From positions 1 to 64,000 of the forward strand of contig CALLFA010000008.1 in the NCBI GenBank assembly GCA_937997635.1: a DNA stretch of 64,000 bases. The letters run 5' to 3'. The stretch comes from an uncultured Saprospiraceae bacterium. Lineage in GTDB: Bacteria > Bacteroidota > Bacteroidia > Chitinophagales > Saprospiraceae. Positions 1 through 9,279 of this stretch are shown piece by piece. The notes beneath the pieces are model-generated. The model saw only the letters and a list, made by a program, of their open reading frames with translations, was not told the origin of the DNA and did no database searches. A program made the translations under genes and the position numbers. Position 1 is the stretch's first letter. Each line of letters opens with the position of its first letter.

Positions 1-623
1 CCAACGGCGAGTCCTTTATTTCTGTTGACGAAGTATTTACTTTCAGATACATTGGCGTGTCGTTCAAGATAATAATCTAAGTTGCCGAATCCAGCGAAAT
101 AGGCTTGTATGATAAAAATAACGACAGGAACGGCGAAAGTAACGACAGGTAATAAACCAATGAGTAAAACAAGTCCAGTCAGTCCAAGTTCTTTAATTAA
201 ATTACCAATGGCAATGCGTAAGCCTCTAATAAGATCTGAAACAAATGTTTGAATAGAAAATCTTGAGTTGGCAGTATTGTTTGTAAGTTTACGCTCAATC
301 TCTTCAGACATAAGGCTCATAAACGGCGACACAATAACCATCACCACATATTTATAGACAAGTAAAGCGAGAATGGTAAGTATCCCTCCAGAGATATAGT
401 CGATCATCGTTTCAAAAACTGAACGACCAAAATCAAATGGATAAAAGCCAATTAACCAGGCTCCGATATTGTTAGAATACGACCAAATAAGTTTGAATAG
501 ACCTACCCCTAGGAGCAAGCTGATCATCCCAGATAGGACAACATATTTCCACAATCTATACTTCCTGATTATAGCAAACGATTGCCCATATGCTTTGACA
601 CCTTGAAATACATCAGATAACAT
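1..623 (-). CDS. EI24-family membrane protein, 3' part outside window
   Basis: This is the first 207 codons of a gene whose end lies beyond the left edge. The ATG at 621-623 opens a sequence beginning MLSDVFQGVKAYGQSF, followed by several hydrophobic stretches (about residues 27-47, 75-100, 140-170) separated by short charged loops such as SLMSEEIERKL. This layout and the phrase VSPFMSLMSEEIE match the EI24/CysZ-like family of multi-pass inner-membrane proteins, whose best known member assists sulfate uptake. Sulfate transport cannot be claimed here because the neighbourhood has no sulfate genes. Its own operon partners are not visible. Confidence 0.75.
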   Translation of the reverse strand, partial: MLSDVFQGVKAYGQSFAIIRKYRLWKYVVLSGMISLLLGVGLFKLIWSYSNNIGAWLIGFYPFDFGRSVFETMIDYISGGILTILALLVYKYVVMVIVSPFMSLMSEEIERKLTNNTANSRFSIQTFVSDLIRGLRIAIGNLIKELGLTGLVLLIGLLPVVTFAVPVVIFIIQAYFAGFGNLDYYLERHANVSESKYFVNRNKGLAV

Positions 624-792
624 ACATTCAACTTAGTAAATAAGCATCAATTGAACAAACATTCTCGACATACAAGAATACCTATTCGACGAAGATTTGT
701 GTAAAAGTAAAGACCTAAACTTAGCATGTCACAACTGAAAATTGACACTTGAACTTTGATTCTGCATTAATCGAAGTGAATGTCAGGAAACT

Positions 793-822
793 TGTGTCAC
801 TTGAACTTGAACTTGAATTTGA
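793..822. repeat. CTTGAA short tandem repeat at a gene end
   Basis: Just after the stop codon (minus strand) of the 461-aa gene the plus strand reads repeated CTTGAA hexamers (acttgaacttgaacttgaa) that then decay. A closely similar stretch of CTTGAA/CTTAAA units lies at about 31881-31925, also at the 3' end of a minus-strand gene. The two are the only such stretches I noticed. Confidence 0.5.
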
Positions 823-2208
823 CTACGCTGTTTTTTTCTTTCGGCGAGTTTTGAATAGTTCAACCACTTCTTTTTCGCTAAGGAAACCCATATCCACAAA
901 GCTCGTAGAAACAAATTTCTTAATGTCCTGATAGTCTCTTCCTCTTTTATCAGGATAATACTTGATGAGTTTTTTGACATAGGACATACAAGCCCCTTTC
1001 ACATCCTGATTGAATTGTTCATTAGAGAATATATTCATATAGCTGACCATTGTTTTTTGGAGGTCAAACATTGCTGTATATTCCGTCTCTTCAAGATTGC
1101 CGATGAATGCAGACATGTAATTTCGAATAACATTTCTCAAACATTTATTTTCCAATGACAGGCCAAGGTGCTGGTCATAATATGTTTTTACTTGCTCCGT
1201 CACATCTTCATGGACATACCCTTTGCTATGTATTTCCTTCATCAAGGTAAAATAGCGTGATACTTCATCATCCACACTTAGGTCGATCGTTGATGATATA
1301 GACAAGTCTTCTTTGGCACTATACTCCATGCCTGGATCTGTCTGAATACGGTTCAACAATTCAAATAAATGCTGTTGATTATCTTCATTTTTCCTGAATT
1401 CACTAAAATGATCGGCACACAATTTATTCAAATCAGCATCGCTATTTAAGTACATTAATATGATGAGTACTAGTTCGCTATGTGCTTTATCTCCTTTGAG
1501 ATTTGTATTCACTACAAATTCCTTCAGAGGGTCAATAAGACTTGAATTGTTGTCACTGTTTTTAGATCTGTAGACAAAGAAGTTTTGTAAACCCTTTGAA
1601 AACATAGACAATTCTGAGCTATTATCTGGAATGCTAGCTGATAAGTAATTATAGTTAGAAAACTGTTTTTTATATCTCGTGTACGCCGTTCTTCGATCTC
1701 TGATGTCTCTGAACTTTAATGAACGCAATGAATCCAAATAGGCCACTACTCGTTTGTTGTTGAAACTTGCGAGTAAGTTGGTTATCCAAATATTACTACT
1801 CAAAGCAAAACCTACCTGAATGGTTTGACCTGTTCTGGTTTTGATATTCTCAAAATTTGCTGAATTACAGATCTTAACTAATATATTTTGGAAATGTGCT
1901 TGAGGTCTGACGTATTTATATTCTTCATTTATCAAGCCTCTCATCACAGCATATCCAAGAATTCTAGGTAAATACAAACCTTCAAAACCATCATCGAGTA
2001 ATCTCTCTTCAAAGACCTCTAATTGTAGAGGATGGTTCTGAGCCACTTCTTTGTGCAACTCATCTAGTAGTGGTTCATACTTGAGTTGAAACTCTTTGAA
2101 TATTTCTTCTTCTTCCTCTTCTAAAAACTTTGATAACAATTCAGAAGATTGAATTTCTTCCTTTATTTCTTCAAGCCTGTCAATATATGACTGGGATAAT
2201 TCTTTCAT
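823..2208 (-). CDS. Unrecognised 461-aa cytoplasmic protein
   Basis: I do not recognise this protein. It has no signal peptide and no membrane segment, so it is probably cytoplasmic. The N-terminus is strongly acidic and helical, with a run of five glutamates near residues 31-35, and the C-terminus is basic (ending TRRKKKTA). The middle is rich in Leu, Tyr and charged residues, suggesting an all-helical fold. The ATG at 2206-2208 is the natural start. It sits about 85 bp downstream of rpsP on the same strand, so it might be co-transcribed, but no function follows from that. Confidence 0.8.
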   Translation of the reverse strand: MKELSQSYIDRLEEIKEEIQSSELLSKFLEEEEEEIFKEFQLKYEPLLDELHKEVAQNHPLQLEVFEERLLDDGFEGLYLPRILGYAVMRGLINEEYKYVRPQAHFQNILVKICNSANFENIKTRTGQTIQVGFALSSNIWITNLLASFNNKRVVAYLDSLRSLKFRDIRDRRTAYTRYKKQFSNYNYLSASIPDNSSELSMFSKGLQNFFVYRSKNSDNNSSLIDPLKEFVVNTNLKGDKAHSELVLIILMYLNSDADLNKLCADHFSEFRKNEDNQQHLFELLNRIQTDPGMEYSAKEDLSISSTIDLSVDDEVSRYFTLMKEIHSKGYVHEDVTEQVKTYYDQHLGLSLENKCLRNVIRNYMSAFIGNLEETEYTAMFDLQKTMVSYMNIFSNEQFNQDVKGACMSYVKKLIKYYPDKRGRDYQDIKKFVSTSFVDMGFLSEKEVVELFKTRRKKKTA

Positions 2209-2292
2209 GATATACAGTTTTTAAAGGTATGATGCACTCTCACCTCAAACCTACTCCTTCAATGCAAAACCTTAAATAAAAAAATTCTGGTT

Positions 2293-3048
2293 CTACTCTT
2301 CTTCCTGAGCAGCGTCTTCTGCTTTTGCTTCTGGGGCAGCTTCTTCCGCTTTTGCTTCTGGGGCAGCTTCTTCCGCTTTTGCTTCTGGGGCAGCTTCTTC
2401 AACTTTCGCTTCTGGAGCAGCTTCTTCCGCTTTTGCTTCTGGGGCAGCTTCTTCCGCTTTTGCTTCTGGGGCAGCTTCTTCAACTTTCGCTTCTGGAGCA
2501 GCTTCTTCCGCTTTCGCTTCTGGAGCGGCTTCTTCTGCAACAGCTTCAGGAGCTGGTGCTTCTGCATCATCAGAAACTTCTACATTTTGGAATGCTTCTG
2601 CTTCAGCGTCTGCGGCTACATGAGTAACAGCAACTGCTTTCGGCGTACCAGAAACCATTTTATAGAAATCTAACTGTTCTTGTTTGGACTGAGCAAATCT
2701 TTCAGCAATTTTTGCTTCTTTGGCTTCTACGTAGTCATTGTACATTTGGTCAGCTTTTTCTTGATCAAGCGCACCTTTAGCAACTCCTCGTGCTAAATGT
2801 TTCCTGTACAACACTCCTTTGAATCTAAGGATAGCTCTTGCTGTCTCTGTAGGTTGAGCTCCTTTCATAATCCAATCAAAAGCTTTATCTCTATCCAACT
2901 CGATAGTCGCAGGCTTTGTCAATGGATTATACTTTCCTATTTGTTCAATGAATTTACCGTCTCTAGGAGCACGGGCATCCGCCACTACAATATGATAGAA
3001 TGGCGCTTTTCTTCGCCCACGTCGGGCTAGTCTAATTTTTACTGGCAT
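2293..3048 (-). CDS. rpsP: 30S ribosomal protein S16 with repeat tail
   Basis: Ribosomal protein S16 of the small subunit. The start is the ATG at 3046-3048 giving [19 protein letters not shown], the standard S16 N-terminus; an in-frame GTG 15 codons upstream would add an unconserved leader. The S16 core spans roughly residues 1-85. It is followed by a linker and then by an acidic, Ala/Glu/Pro/Lys-rich tail, bringing the protein to 251 aa against about 80-90 for most bacteria. Bacteroidota S16 proteins commonly carry such a tail, though this one is long because of eight nonapeptide repeats. The usual partners rimM and trmD are not adjacent; rplS lies about 6 kb away. Confidence 0.95.
   Translation of the reverse strand: MPVKIRLARRGRRKAPFYHIVVADARAPRDGKFIEQIGKYNPLTKPATIELDRDKAFDWIMKGAQPTETARAILRFKGVLYRKHLARGVAKGALDQEKADQMYNDYVEAKEAKIAERFAQSKQEQLDFYKMVSGTPKAVAVTHVAADAEAEAFQNVEVSDDAEAPAPEAVAEEAAPEAKAEEAAPEAKVEEAAPEAKAEEAAPEAKAEEAAPEAKVEEAAPEAKAEEAAPEAKAEEAAPEAKAEDAAQEEE
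2320..2535 (-). repeat. Eight 27-bp tandem repeats inside rpsP
   Basis: Eight in-frame 27-bp units each encode EEAAPEAKA or EEAAPEAKV, in the order A,V,A,A,V,A,A,A (residues 172-243 of S16). The units are nearly identical at DNA level, which points to recent slippage or unequal exchange. A degenerate ninth unit (EDAAQEEE) ends the protein. Confidence 0.9.
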
Positions 3049-3119
3049 TTTACTTAAATTTATTTGGATAAACCATACCCTACTACACCACACTAAATGG
3101 TCGTAAGGCTTTAGCCGCG

Positions 3120-3127
3120 CAAAAGTA
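3120..3127 (-). promoter_or_regulatory. Candidate -7 element for rpsP
   Basis: On the minus strand this reads TACTTTTG, matching the Bacteroidota consensus TAnnTTTG. It lies about 70 bp upstream of the rpsP start. A clear -33 TTTG at the right spacing is not visible, so the call rests on one motif. Confidence 0.4.
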
Positions 3128-3308
3128 AGTATTTTTTATGATAAGCATATAATTTTTATTTGATGGCTAAAAGTGACAGCCGTTGGGTTGTTGTAGAACT
3201 CCAGACTTCTCCAAAAAAAGACCACAATGTGTGCTGTTTTCTTTAATAAAAAGTTACATATTTAAAAATCTAATTGCTTTTATTACTGCAAATAATATAG
3301 AGATATCT

Positions 3309-3316
3309 TACTTTTG
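3309..3316 (+). promoter_or_regulatory. Candidate -7 element for the M36 peptidase
   Basis: TACTTTTG on the plus strand fits TAnnTTTG and lies 46 bp before the ATG at 3363. No convincing -33 element is seen 19-21 bp upstream. Confidence 0.4.
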
Positions 3317-3362
3317 CCGTAACCTTAAAGCCAGTTTCTACTTTAATTAAATTAATACCCGT

Positions 3363-6300
3363 ATGAAGATTTCAAAAAATCTGATCTATTTCTCTACTTT
3401 CTTAATTTTAGTTGGATTCAGTTCTCAGCTAAAATCACAACAATTGGTTGATGTGGCAAAATCACATCTCACAATAGATAATGATGAGTTTACTATCGAT
3501 CCTGACGACATGATATTGATGTCAACACACACCAGTCAACAAAGTGGTCTCACTTATTTTTACTTTAATCAAGCGCACAATGGCATTAAAATATATAACG
3601 CCATAAGTAATGTTGTTATGGATAAGGACAATAAGCTTTTTACTGCAGGTAAGAGGTTTATTGAATTCGATTCTGCCGACCCTATTAATCCTAGGATTAA
3701 CGCTTTAACATCGGTAGAAGAGGTCGGAAAACACTTCAACTTACCCATGACTGCTACTTCAACTATTTTGAGAAATGACCTTGTCGGAGTAGATAGACAA
3801 ACTACATTACAGAATGCTTCTATGTCTGAAAAAGACATAAAAACATCCTTGATGTATGTCAATGATAAAGGCAAATTGCATTTATGCTGGGCAGTAGCAA
3901 TACAGAAAAGTGATGATCATTTTTGGTGGGATGTGAAAGTGAGCGCCCTAGATGGTTCTATAGTACAAAAAACAAGTTGGACAGTTGAATGTAACTTCGG
4001 TCATAATGAAGACGTTTGTGACCATAGTAATCACAGCCATGATTTAATTTCTATGGATTATCGACCAAACCGGCATTTAAAAACTAGTGAAGCTAGCAGT
4101 TTAGCTAATGGTGATTATCAAGTATTAGCGATGCCAGTGGAGTCTCCAAATCATGGGAATATAACGATTGTCAATAGTCCATGGAATGATAATAGAGATG
4201 CAAGTGCACACCCATTTGATTGGCATAATGATGGTTCAAACAATTTTTTCACTACGAGAGGAAATAATGTTTGGGCAGTAGAAGATCGCAACGGCAATAA
4301 CCAATCTGGCTCAGCTTTTTCTCCTACTTCTCAACTATCAGGAGGACAACAATATCTGTATCCTCCAGACTTTAATAATAGTCCTGTAGATTATCAAGAA
4401 GGAGCTATTACCAATCTATTTTATTGGAATAATATTGTGCATGATGTGATGTATCACTATGGATTCGATGAAGCAGCAGGTAATTTTCAAGAGACCAATG
4501 CTACGGGATCTGGCAGTGATGGAGATTTTGTTTTTGCTGATGCCCAAGACGGCTCTGGTACGAATAATGCAACATTTGGAACTCCTCCAGATGGTGGCAG
4601 TCCTAGGATGACCATGTTTGAATGGACACAATCTCCTAGTACTACATTTCAAGTGACAAGTCCATTTAGTGCTTTTTATTTTACTATCGCAGCTTCTTTC
4701 GGTGGCAATGCTACATTCGCAGGCGAGGTCGTTGAAGTAGATGATTCGACTGGATCTACTCACGAAGCATGTAGTGCAAATCCAATTTCTAATGGAGGAG
4801 AATTAGGCGGAAAAATTGCATTAATTGATAGAGGGAATTGCGATTTCACAGAGAAAGTAATAAACGCAGAAGCTGAAGGAGCAATAGCTGCTGTCATTTG
4901 TAATAATGTTCCAGGTGCCCCTGTTGCAATAGGAGGCTCAGCGCCTTTTCCTAATATACCTGTTGTGATGATATCTCAATCCGATTGTGCAACATTACGT
5001 GTTAATCTACCTGCTTCTATAAATGTTGTTGCAAGTTCGAGTACTGTTAATAGAGATTCAGATTATGATAACGTGGTTATCGCACATGAATATGGACATG
5101 GCATATCAACCCGCTTAACTGGTGGAAGATTTAGTGCTGGTTGTCTATTTAATGAAGAGCAAATGGGCGAAGGTTGGAGCGATTACTTTGGTCTTATCTT
5201 TTCCTTGAAAACTACCGATACTGGTCCACAGAGCAAAGGAATCGGTACTTACTTAATAGGACAATCTCCAGCAGGCAGAGGTATAAGACCTTTTCCGTAT
5301 TCGACAGATTTTGCACTCAATCCAATGACCTATAACTCAAGTAGAACAGCTGCTGTTCCTCATGGTGTTGGTACTGTGTGGTGTACAGCCTTGTGGGAAA
5401 TGACTTGGGATTTGATAGACATCTATGGCATAGGAACAGATATATATGATTCAGACATTGCGAATGCCGGCACATTGGCCAACCCAAGTACTTTTGGAGG
5501 ACAAAATCTGGCTTTGCAGTTAGTCACGGAAGGGTTAAAAATTCAGCCATGTAATCCTGGATTTGTCGATGGCAGAGATGCTATACTAGCTGCTGATCAA
5601 GCGTTGTATGGAGGCATACACGAGACCATTCTATGGGAAGCCTTTGCTCGAAGGGGGCTTGGAGTAAATGCTTCTCAAGGAAGTACAGATTCAAATAGTG
5701 ATAATGTTGAATCATTTGATGTACCTACACCTACTGGTCCAGAACCAGGCGACGAATGCGATGCTATACCTATGATCCAATCTGAGGTAGTGTCCTATGC
5801 TGGTGGTCAAGATAATGGTTTGGCTGTAGCTAATGGGAATGAAATTGTGCTGACTGATAATGCTTGGAAAGCGATACCATTGAACTATACCATTACAGCA
5901 AATACTTATCTAAATTTTGAATTTAGAGCCACTGAAGAAGGGGAAGAACATTCAATTGGTTTAGATAGTGATCTATCAATAGCAAATGAAACTGGAAGAA
6001 GATTCAGACTTTATGGCACCCAGCCTGGAAGTGATTGGATACCTGATTTCAATAACTACAATGGTTCAGGAGACTATGTTCGTTACTCAATACCAATTGG
6101 TGAATATTATACAGGCAATATGAATTATCTATTCTTTGTAATGGATAATGATGCTAATCCTTCTCTAGGTGATTCGCATTTCCGTAACATAACATTAGTC
6201 GAGGACGCTAATGGCAATGATGCCATAGATGAATGCTTGCCTTGTAATGAGCTAGCTGGTACGATATGTAATGACGGTGACCTGTGTACCCCAATATCTT

Positions 6301-8030
6301 TTTATAATAATAACTGCGAATGCAATGCAAATTTAAATCTTGCACTGAATGGTACTGCCAGCATGAGTTCTTTGTTTTCATCTCAAACAAGTGCAGACAA
6401 TTTGAATGATGATGTGCTGACTACCGGATTAGCACATACGACTGGTGATTCTCCTAACGAATGGATGGACATAGACTTAGGAGTGGAAGCAATGATAGGT
6501 GAAATAGTATTGTGGAATCGTGGAGATTGTTGTCTTGATAGACAGAATAATATATACGTCTTGATTTCTTCAGATCCATTTCCGACGAATACAGATTTAA
6601 CAGCTGCTCTCAATAATGCTAGTTTCAGTTTTCAATTTGGTGATATAACAGGACAGATGAGCGTTTCTTTACAGGCTAATCACTTTGGAAGATATGTCAG
6701 AGTACAAAAATCTGGTACCAACCCAGGCGGAAACTTTTTGAATTTGCGAGAATTACAGGTTTTCACTACAAGTGAAAATGCTGATTCTGACGGAGATGGA
6801 GTCTGCGATGTAGACGACATCTGCATGGGAGGCGATGACAATGTTGACACCGATGGTGATGGCATACCAGACTTTTGTGATTGTGCACTTACAGGTCAAA
6901 CATGTGACGATGGAGATAACTGTACGACTGGAGAAACCTATGATGGCGACTGTGAGTGTAATGGCGGTATTCTACAAGATAGCGATAACGATGGGGTCTG
7001 CGATGCTAATGATCAGTGCCCTGATATGGATGATGCTATGATAGGAACACCGTGTGATGATGGTGATGCGTGTACAACGGGCGAGGAATATGATGCAAAT
7101 TGCCAATGTTCTGGAGGAGTCATAGCAGATAGTGACAATGATGGTACGTGTGATGGTATGGATCAGTGTCCTAATTTTGACGATGACATGATCGGTCAAG
7201 CTTGTAATCCTGGAAGCACTTGTGCACCTGACTTTATTTATACTGATTGTAATTGTGAACCTGTAGAAAATGCAGCACTAAATGGAACTGCAGCGATGAG
7301 TTCGCAATTCAGCGGCAATACTCCAGCATCTAATTTGAATAATGATATAATCACTGGTAATGAACTAGCTCATACAGATGGAGATTCACCAAATGAATGG
7401 GTTCAAATAGATCTAGGTAGTACGATGTTTATTTCAACAGTTGTTATACATAACAGAACCTCATGCTGTTCTAATCGAATCAACAATGTGTATGTCATGG
7501 TAGCAGACACGCCGTTTCCATCAAATACAGATTTGACTCAATCGATAAACAATGCTGATGTGATTCATCAACTAGGAGATGAGACGAATTCAGTTGTCAT
7601 AGGTGTAGATATAAACCAAATGGGTAGATACATAAGAATACAAAAATCAGGAAACAATCTAGACGAAAATTGGATCAATCTAGTAGAGATGCAAGTCTAT
7701 ACCCCTTTTACCGTTTCAGATTCAGATAATGATGGTGTTTGTGATGCTGATGATATCTGTATGGGCGGCGATGACAGCGCAGACACAGATGGTGATGGTA
7801 TACCTGATCATTGTGACCCGCAACCCGGTATTTGTGTTGACTCTATACTGAATCAGGATAATAGCTTATTAACAAATTCATTGCAAGTCATTAATTTTAT
7901 AGAATCAAATAATGTGATACCGTCAAATGCAGATGTTGAATTTACTGCAGGGGAATCAATAACAATGAATCCAGGATTTGAGGTAGAATCTCAAGCGGTA
8001 TTCCATGCCTATATTGAGGAATGCCAATAG
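3363..8030 (+). CDS. Secreted M36 (fungalysin) metallopeptidase, multidomain
   Basis: A large secreted zinc protease of the M36 fungalysin family. Residues 1-26 form a signal peptide, followed by a propeptide-like region. The zinc site is H575-E-Y-G-H579 (an HExxH motif) with E603 in GEGWSD as the likely third ligand. A protease-associated (PA) domain is inserted at about 428-557. After the catalytic domain come two related discoidin-like (F5/8 type C) domains at about 990-1135 and 1303-1450, each opening ALNGTA.MSS, separated and followed by Asp/Gly/Cys-rich thrombospondin type 3-like calcium repeats. The last ~65 residues, with FTAGESITMNPGFEV, match the 3-coathanger-stack domain found at the ends of secreted Bacteroidota proteins. 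The role is likely extracellular protein degradation with surface or glycan binding. It stands alone as a transcription unit. Confidence 0.93.
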   Translation: MKISKNLIYFSTFLILVGFSSQLKSQQLVDVAKSHLTIDNDEFTIDPDDMILMSTHTSQQSGLTYFYFNQAHNGIKIYNAISNVVMDKDNKLFTAGKRFIEFDSADPINPRINALTSVEEVGKHFNLPMTATSTILRNDLVGVDRQTTLQNASMSEKDIKTSLMYVNDKGKLHLCWAVAIQKSDDHFWWDVKVSALDGSIVQKTSWTVECNFGHNEDVCDHSNHSHDLISMDYRPNRHLKTSEASSLANGDYQVLAMPVESPNHGNITIVNSPWNDNRDASAHPFDWHNDGSNNFFTTRGNNVWAVEDRNGNNQSGSAFSPTSQLSGGQQYLYPPDFNNSPVDYQEGAITNLFYWNNIVHDVMYHYGFDEAAGNFQETNATGSGSDGDFVFADAQDGSGTNNATFGTPPDGGSPRMTMFEWTQSPSTTFQVTSPFSAFYFTIAASFGGNATFAGEVVEVDDSTGSTHEACSANPISNGGELGGKIALIDRGNCDFTEKVINAEAEGAIAAVICNNVPGAPVAIGGSAPFPNIPVVMISQSDCATLRVNLPASINVVASSSTVNRDSDYDNVVIAHEYGHGISTRLTGGRFSAGCLFNEEQMGEGWSDYFGLIFSLKTTDTGPQSKGIGTYLIGQSPAGRGIRPFPYSTDFALNPMTYNSSRTAAVPHGVGTVWCTALWEMTWDLIDIYGIGTDIYDSDIANAGTLANPSTFGGQNLALQLVTEGLKIQPCNPGFVDGRDAILAADQALYGGIHETILWEAFARRGLGVNASQGSTDSNSDNVESFDVPTPTGPEPGDECDAIPMIQSEVVSYAGGQDNGLAVANGNEIVLTDNAWKAIPLNYTITANTYLNFEFRATEEGEEHSIGLDSDLSIANETGRRFRLYGTQPGSDWIPDFNNYNGSGDYVRYSIPIGEYYTGNMNYLFFVMDNDANPSLGDSHFRNITLVEDANGNDAIDECLPCNELAGTICNDGDLCTPISFYNNNCECNANLNLALNGTASMSSLFSSQTSADNLNDDVLTTGLAHTTGDSPNEWMDIDLGVEAMIGEIVLWNRGDCCLDRQNNIYVLISSDPFPTNTDLTAALNNASFSFQFGDITGQMSVSLQANHFGRYVRVQKSGTNPGGNFLNLRELQVFTTSENADSDGDGVCDVDDICMGGDDNVDTDGDGIPDFCDCALTGQTCDDGDNCTTGETYDGDCECNGGILQDSDNDGVCDANDQCPDMDDAMIGTPCDDGDACTTGEEYDANCQCSGGVIADSDNDGTCDGMDQCPNFDDDMIGQACNPGSTCAPDFIYTDCNCEPVENAALNGTAAMSSQFSGNTPASNLNNDIITGNELAHTDGDSPNEWVQIDLGSTMFISTVVIHNRTSCCSNRINNVYVMVADTPFPSNTDLTQSINNADVIHQLGDETNSVVIGVDINQMGRYIRIQKSGNNLDENWINLVEMQVYTPFTVSDSDNDGVCDADDICMGGDDSADTDGDGIPDHCDPQPGICVDSILNQDNSLLTNSLQVINFIESNNVIPSNADVEFTAGESITMNPGFEVESQAVFHAYIEECQ

Positions 8031-8375
8031 TGTATAGACACACACTCTTATATAGTTTAGATAAGACTCATTTTGCTACAGAATGGGTCTTATCTAAGCT
8101 ATTAATGAAGTATGATAAAGAGATCATAAAATATTCATGACAAGCTTACCATCAATCACTAACGCGCTTCGTTGATTTTCTAATGTTTGATGTTTAAACT
8201 TTCTCCTCTTATAATAAAGCAATCACTAGCTTCCCAGTTTCTGACAGGCTTAGTATTCCAATTTTGTTGCCCTTTGGTTGGCGGGTTTTTGAATCTAAAG
8301 CTGTCAATTGGTTTCAATTGATTGATTGTCCAATATTATGCAATCTCGGTCTGAGCTACACTATACCAAAATGGA
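8031..8375. other. Intergenic region with possible decayed coding sequence
   Basis: A 345-bp gene-free stretch. Its first part holds the hairpin listed separately. The rest (about 8130-8340) reads on the minus strand as short open segments in different frames, for example one ending ALVIDGKLVMNIL before a stop near 8130 and another containing NKIGILSLSETGKLVIALL. These could be remains of a frameshifted gene, but I cannot identify a family. Confidence 0.3.
8057..8098. terminator. Hairpin after the M36 peptidase gene
   Basis: An inverted repeat TTAGATAAGAC...GTCTTATCTAA (11-bp perfect arms, extended by an imperfect CATT/AATG pair) lies 27 bp after the peptidase stop codon. There is no long T-run, so it is either a weak terminator or an mRNA 3' stabilising hairpin. 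Confidence 0.55.
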
Positions 8376-8762
8376 TCATAAAATGTCTAAAGAATCTCGC
8401 CGAACAGCAAGAAAATCAAAGTAATACTTTTGAATAGTTGACGTGATGTGTAAGGTATCGTTTTCTAGTTTTCTGATTTTGTACTCTGTTTGGGTGTCTC
8501 CCAGTTGTGTGATCTTATCATCTGAAATCTGAACGTTGAATGCTTGTTCGTCACCAAAAATATTGGTTTTCATTACCCCTTCTTCTTCGAAAACAAAGTA
8601 ACCATCTTTTAAAGTTGTTGTTAATTTGAGGTTGCGTTTAGCAGCGATAATCTCCCATTCGCCATATAACTGTTCTACCTCCACGACAGCAGTATCATTC
8701 ACACAGGAACTAACCAATACAACCAACGATATAATGCTGTAAAATGCTACTCTACATTTCAT
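8376..8762 (-). CDS. Small lipoprotein, lipocalin-like
   Basis: A 128-aa predicted lipoprotein. The chosen start is the ATG at 8760-8762 (MKCRVAFYSIISLVVLVSSC), which puts a lipobox LVSSC about 19 residues in; an upstream in-frame TTG would add only four residues. The mature part begins near LYGEWEIIAAKRN and has alternating strand-like segments (DGYFVFEEEGVMKTN, TEYKIRKLENDTLHIT), the pattern of the small lipocalin-like proteins common in Bacteroidota. Function is unknown. It lies 57 bp downstream of rplS on the same strand and could be read through from it. Confidence 0.75.
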   Translation of the reverse strand: MKCRVAFYSIISLVVLVSSCVNDTAVVEVEQLYGEWEIIAAKRNLKLTTTLKDGYFVFEEEGVMKTNIFGDEQAFNVQISDDKITQLGDTQTEYKIRKLENDTLHITSTIQKYYFDFLAVRRDSLDIL

Positions 8763-8819
8763 AATAGAAAACAAACGTAAGATAGCTTGAAGAAATTGGA
8801 TTCTGAAAGAAAGAAAAGA

Positions 8820-9170
8820 CTACTTAAGCTGTCTTTCTTTGATTTTTGCTTTCTTACCAACAAGATTTCTTAAGTAGAAAAGCTTTGATCTACGAACTTT
8901 CCCTCTCTTATTGACCTCAATTGCAGTGATTACTGGTGAACTCAACGGAAAAATTCTCTCAACACCCACATTACCACTCATTTTACGCACAGTGAATGTT
9001 TTGGTATTGCCTTGTCCTTTTATCTGAATGACATCTCCTCTGAAAATCTGTATTCGCTCTTTAGCACCCTCTATAATTTTTAGGCTAACTGAAATATTGT
9101 CTCCAGCTCTAAATGATGGTAAATCATTGCCTAAATTTGTTTGTTCCTGAACATACTTAATTGCATCCAT
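8820..9170 (-). CDS. rplS: 50S ribosomal protein L19
   Basis: Ribosomal protein L19 (116 aa, normal length), which sits at the interface of the two ribosomal subunits. The family signatures are visible: FRAGDNISVSLKI..G.KERIQ.F.GDVI near residues 20-50 and GVERIFPLSSP plus RGKVRRSKLFYLR in the C-terminal half. In many bacteria it follows rpsP-rimM-trmD; here it is separated from rpsP by the M36 peptidase gene and a lipoprotein gene, and neither rimM nor trmD is in the window. Confidence 0.97.
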   Translation of the reverse strand: MDAIKYVQEQTNLGNDLPSFRAGDNISVSLKIIEGAKERIQIFRGDVIQIKGQGNTKTFTVRKMSGNVGVERIFPLSSPVITAIEVNKRGKVRRSKLFYLRNLVGKKAKIKERQLK

Positions 9171-9198
9171 AATAAAGGAATTGTATTCAAAATGGGTG

Positions 9199-9230
9199 CA
9201 AAGATATGATTTATATCAACAAATGTCCAA
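9199..9230 (-). promoter_or_regulatory. Candidate rplS promoter
   Basis: On the minus strand TATCTTTG (9199-9206) fits the -7 consensus TAnnTTTG, with a TTG (9228-9230) 21 bp upstream at the -33 position. The -7 element is 29 bp before the rplS ATG. Confidence 0.55.
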
Positions 9231-9279
9231 GTGAAAAGACTTTATTTTAGGACTAATTCCTGCCATATGGACAAAATCC

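Larger units (their letters stand above)
3049..3362. other. Intergenic region between rpsP and the M36 peptidase
   Basis: This 314-bp divergent intergenic stretch contains two opposite -7-like elements (listed separately). A 28-codon open frame from ATG 3162 is present but has no support as a gene. I see nothing else in it. Confidence 0.5.

Noticed and set aside
2320-2535. Direct repeats resembling a CRISPR-like array
   Set aside because: The 27-bp units are back-to-back without spacers and are in the rpsP reading frame.
2259-2570. Long Lys/Leu/Gln-rich open frame on the minus strand over the rpsP repeat, and its plus-strand mirror
   Set aside because: Both are out-of-frame readings of the EEAAPEAK repeats in rpsP.
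3162-3248. 28-codon ORF beginning MAKSDSRWVVVE
   Set aside because: Too short, no conserved features, no coupling to a neighbour; most likely chance in an intergenic region.
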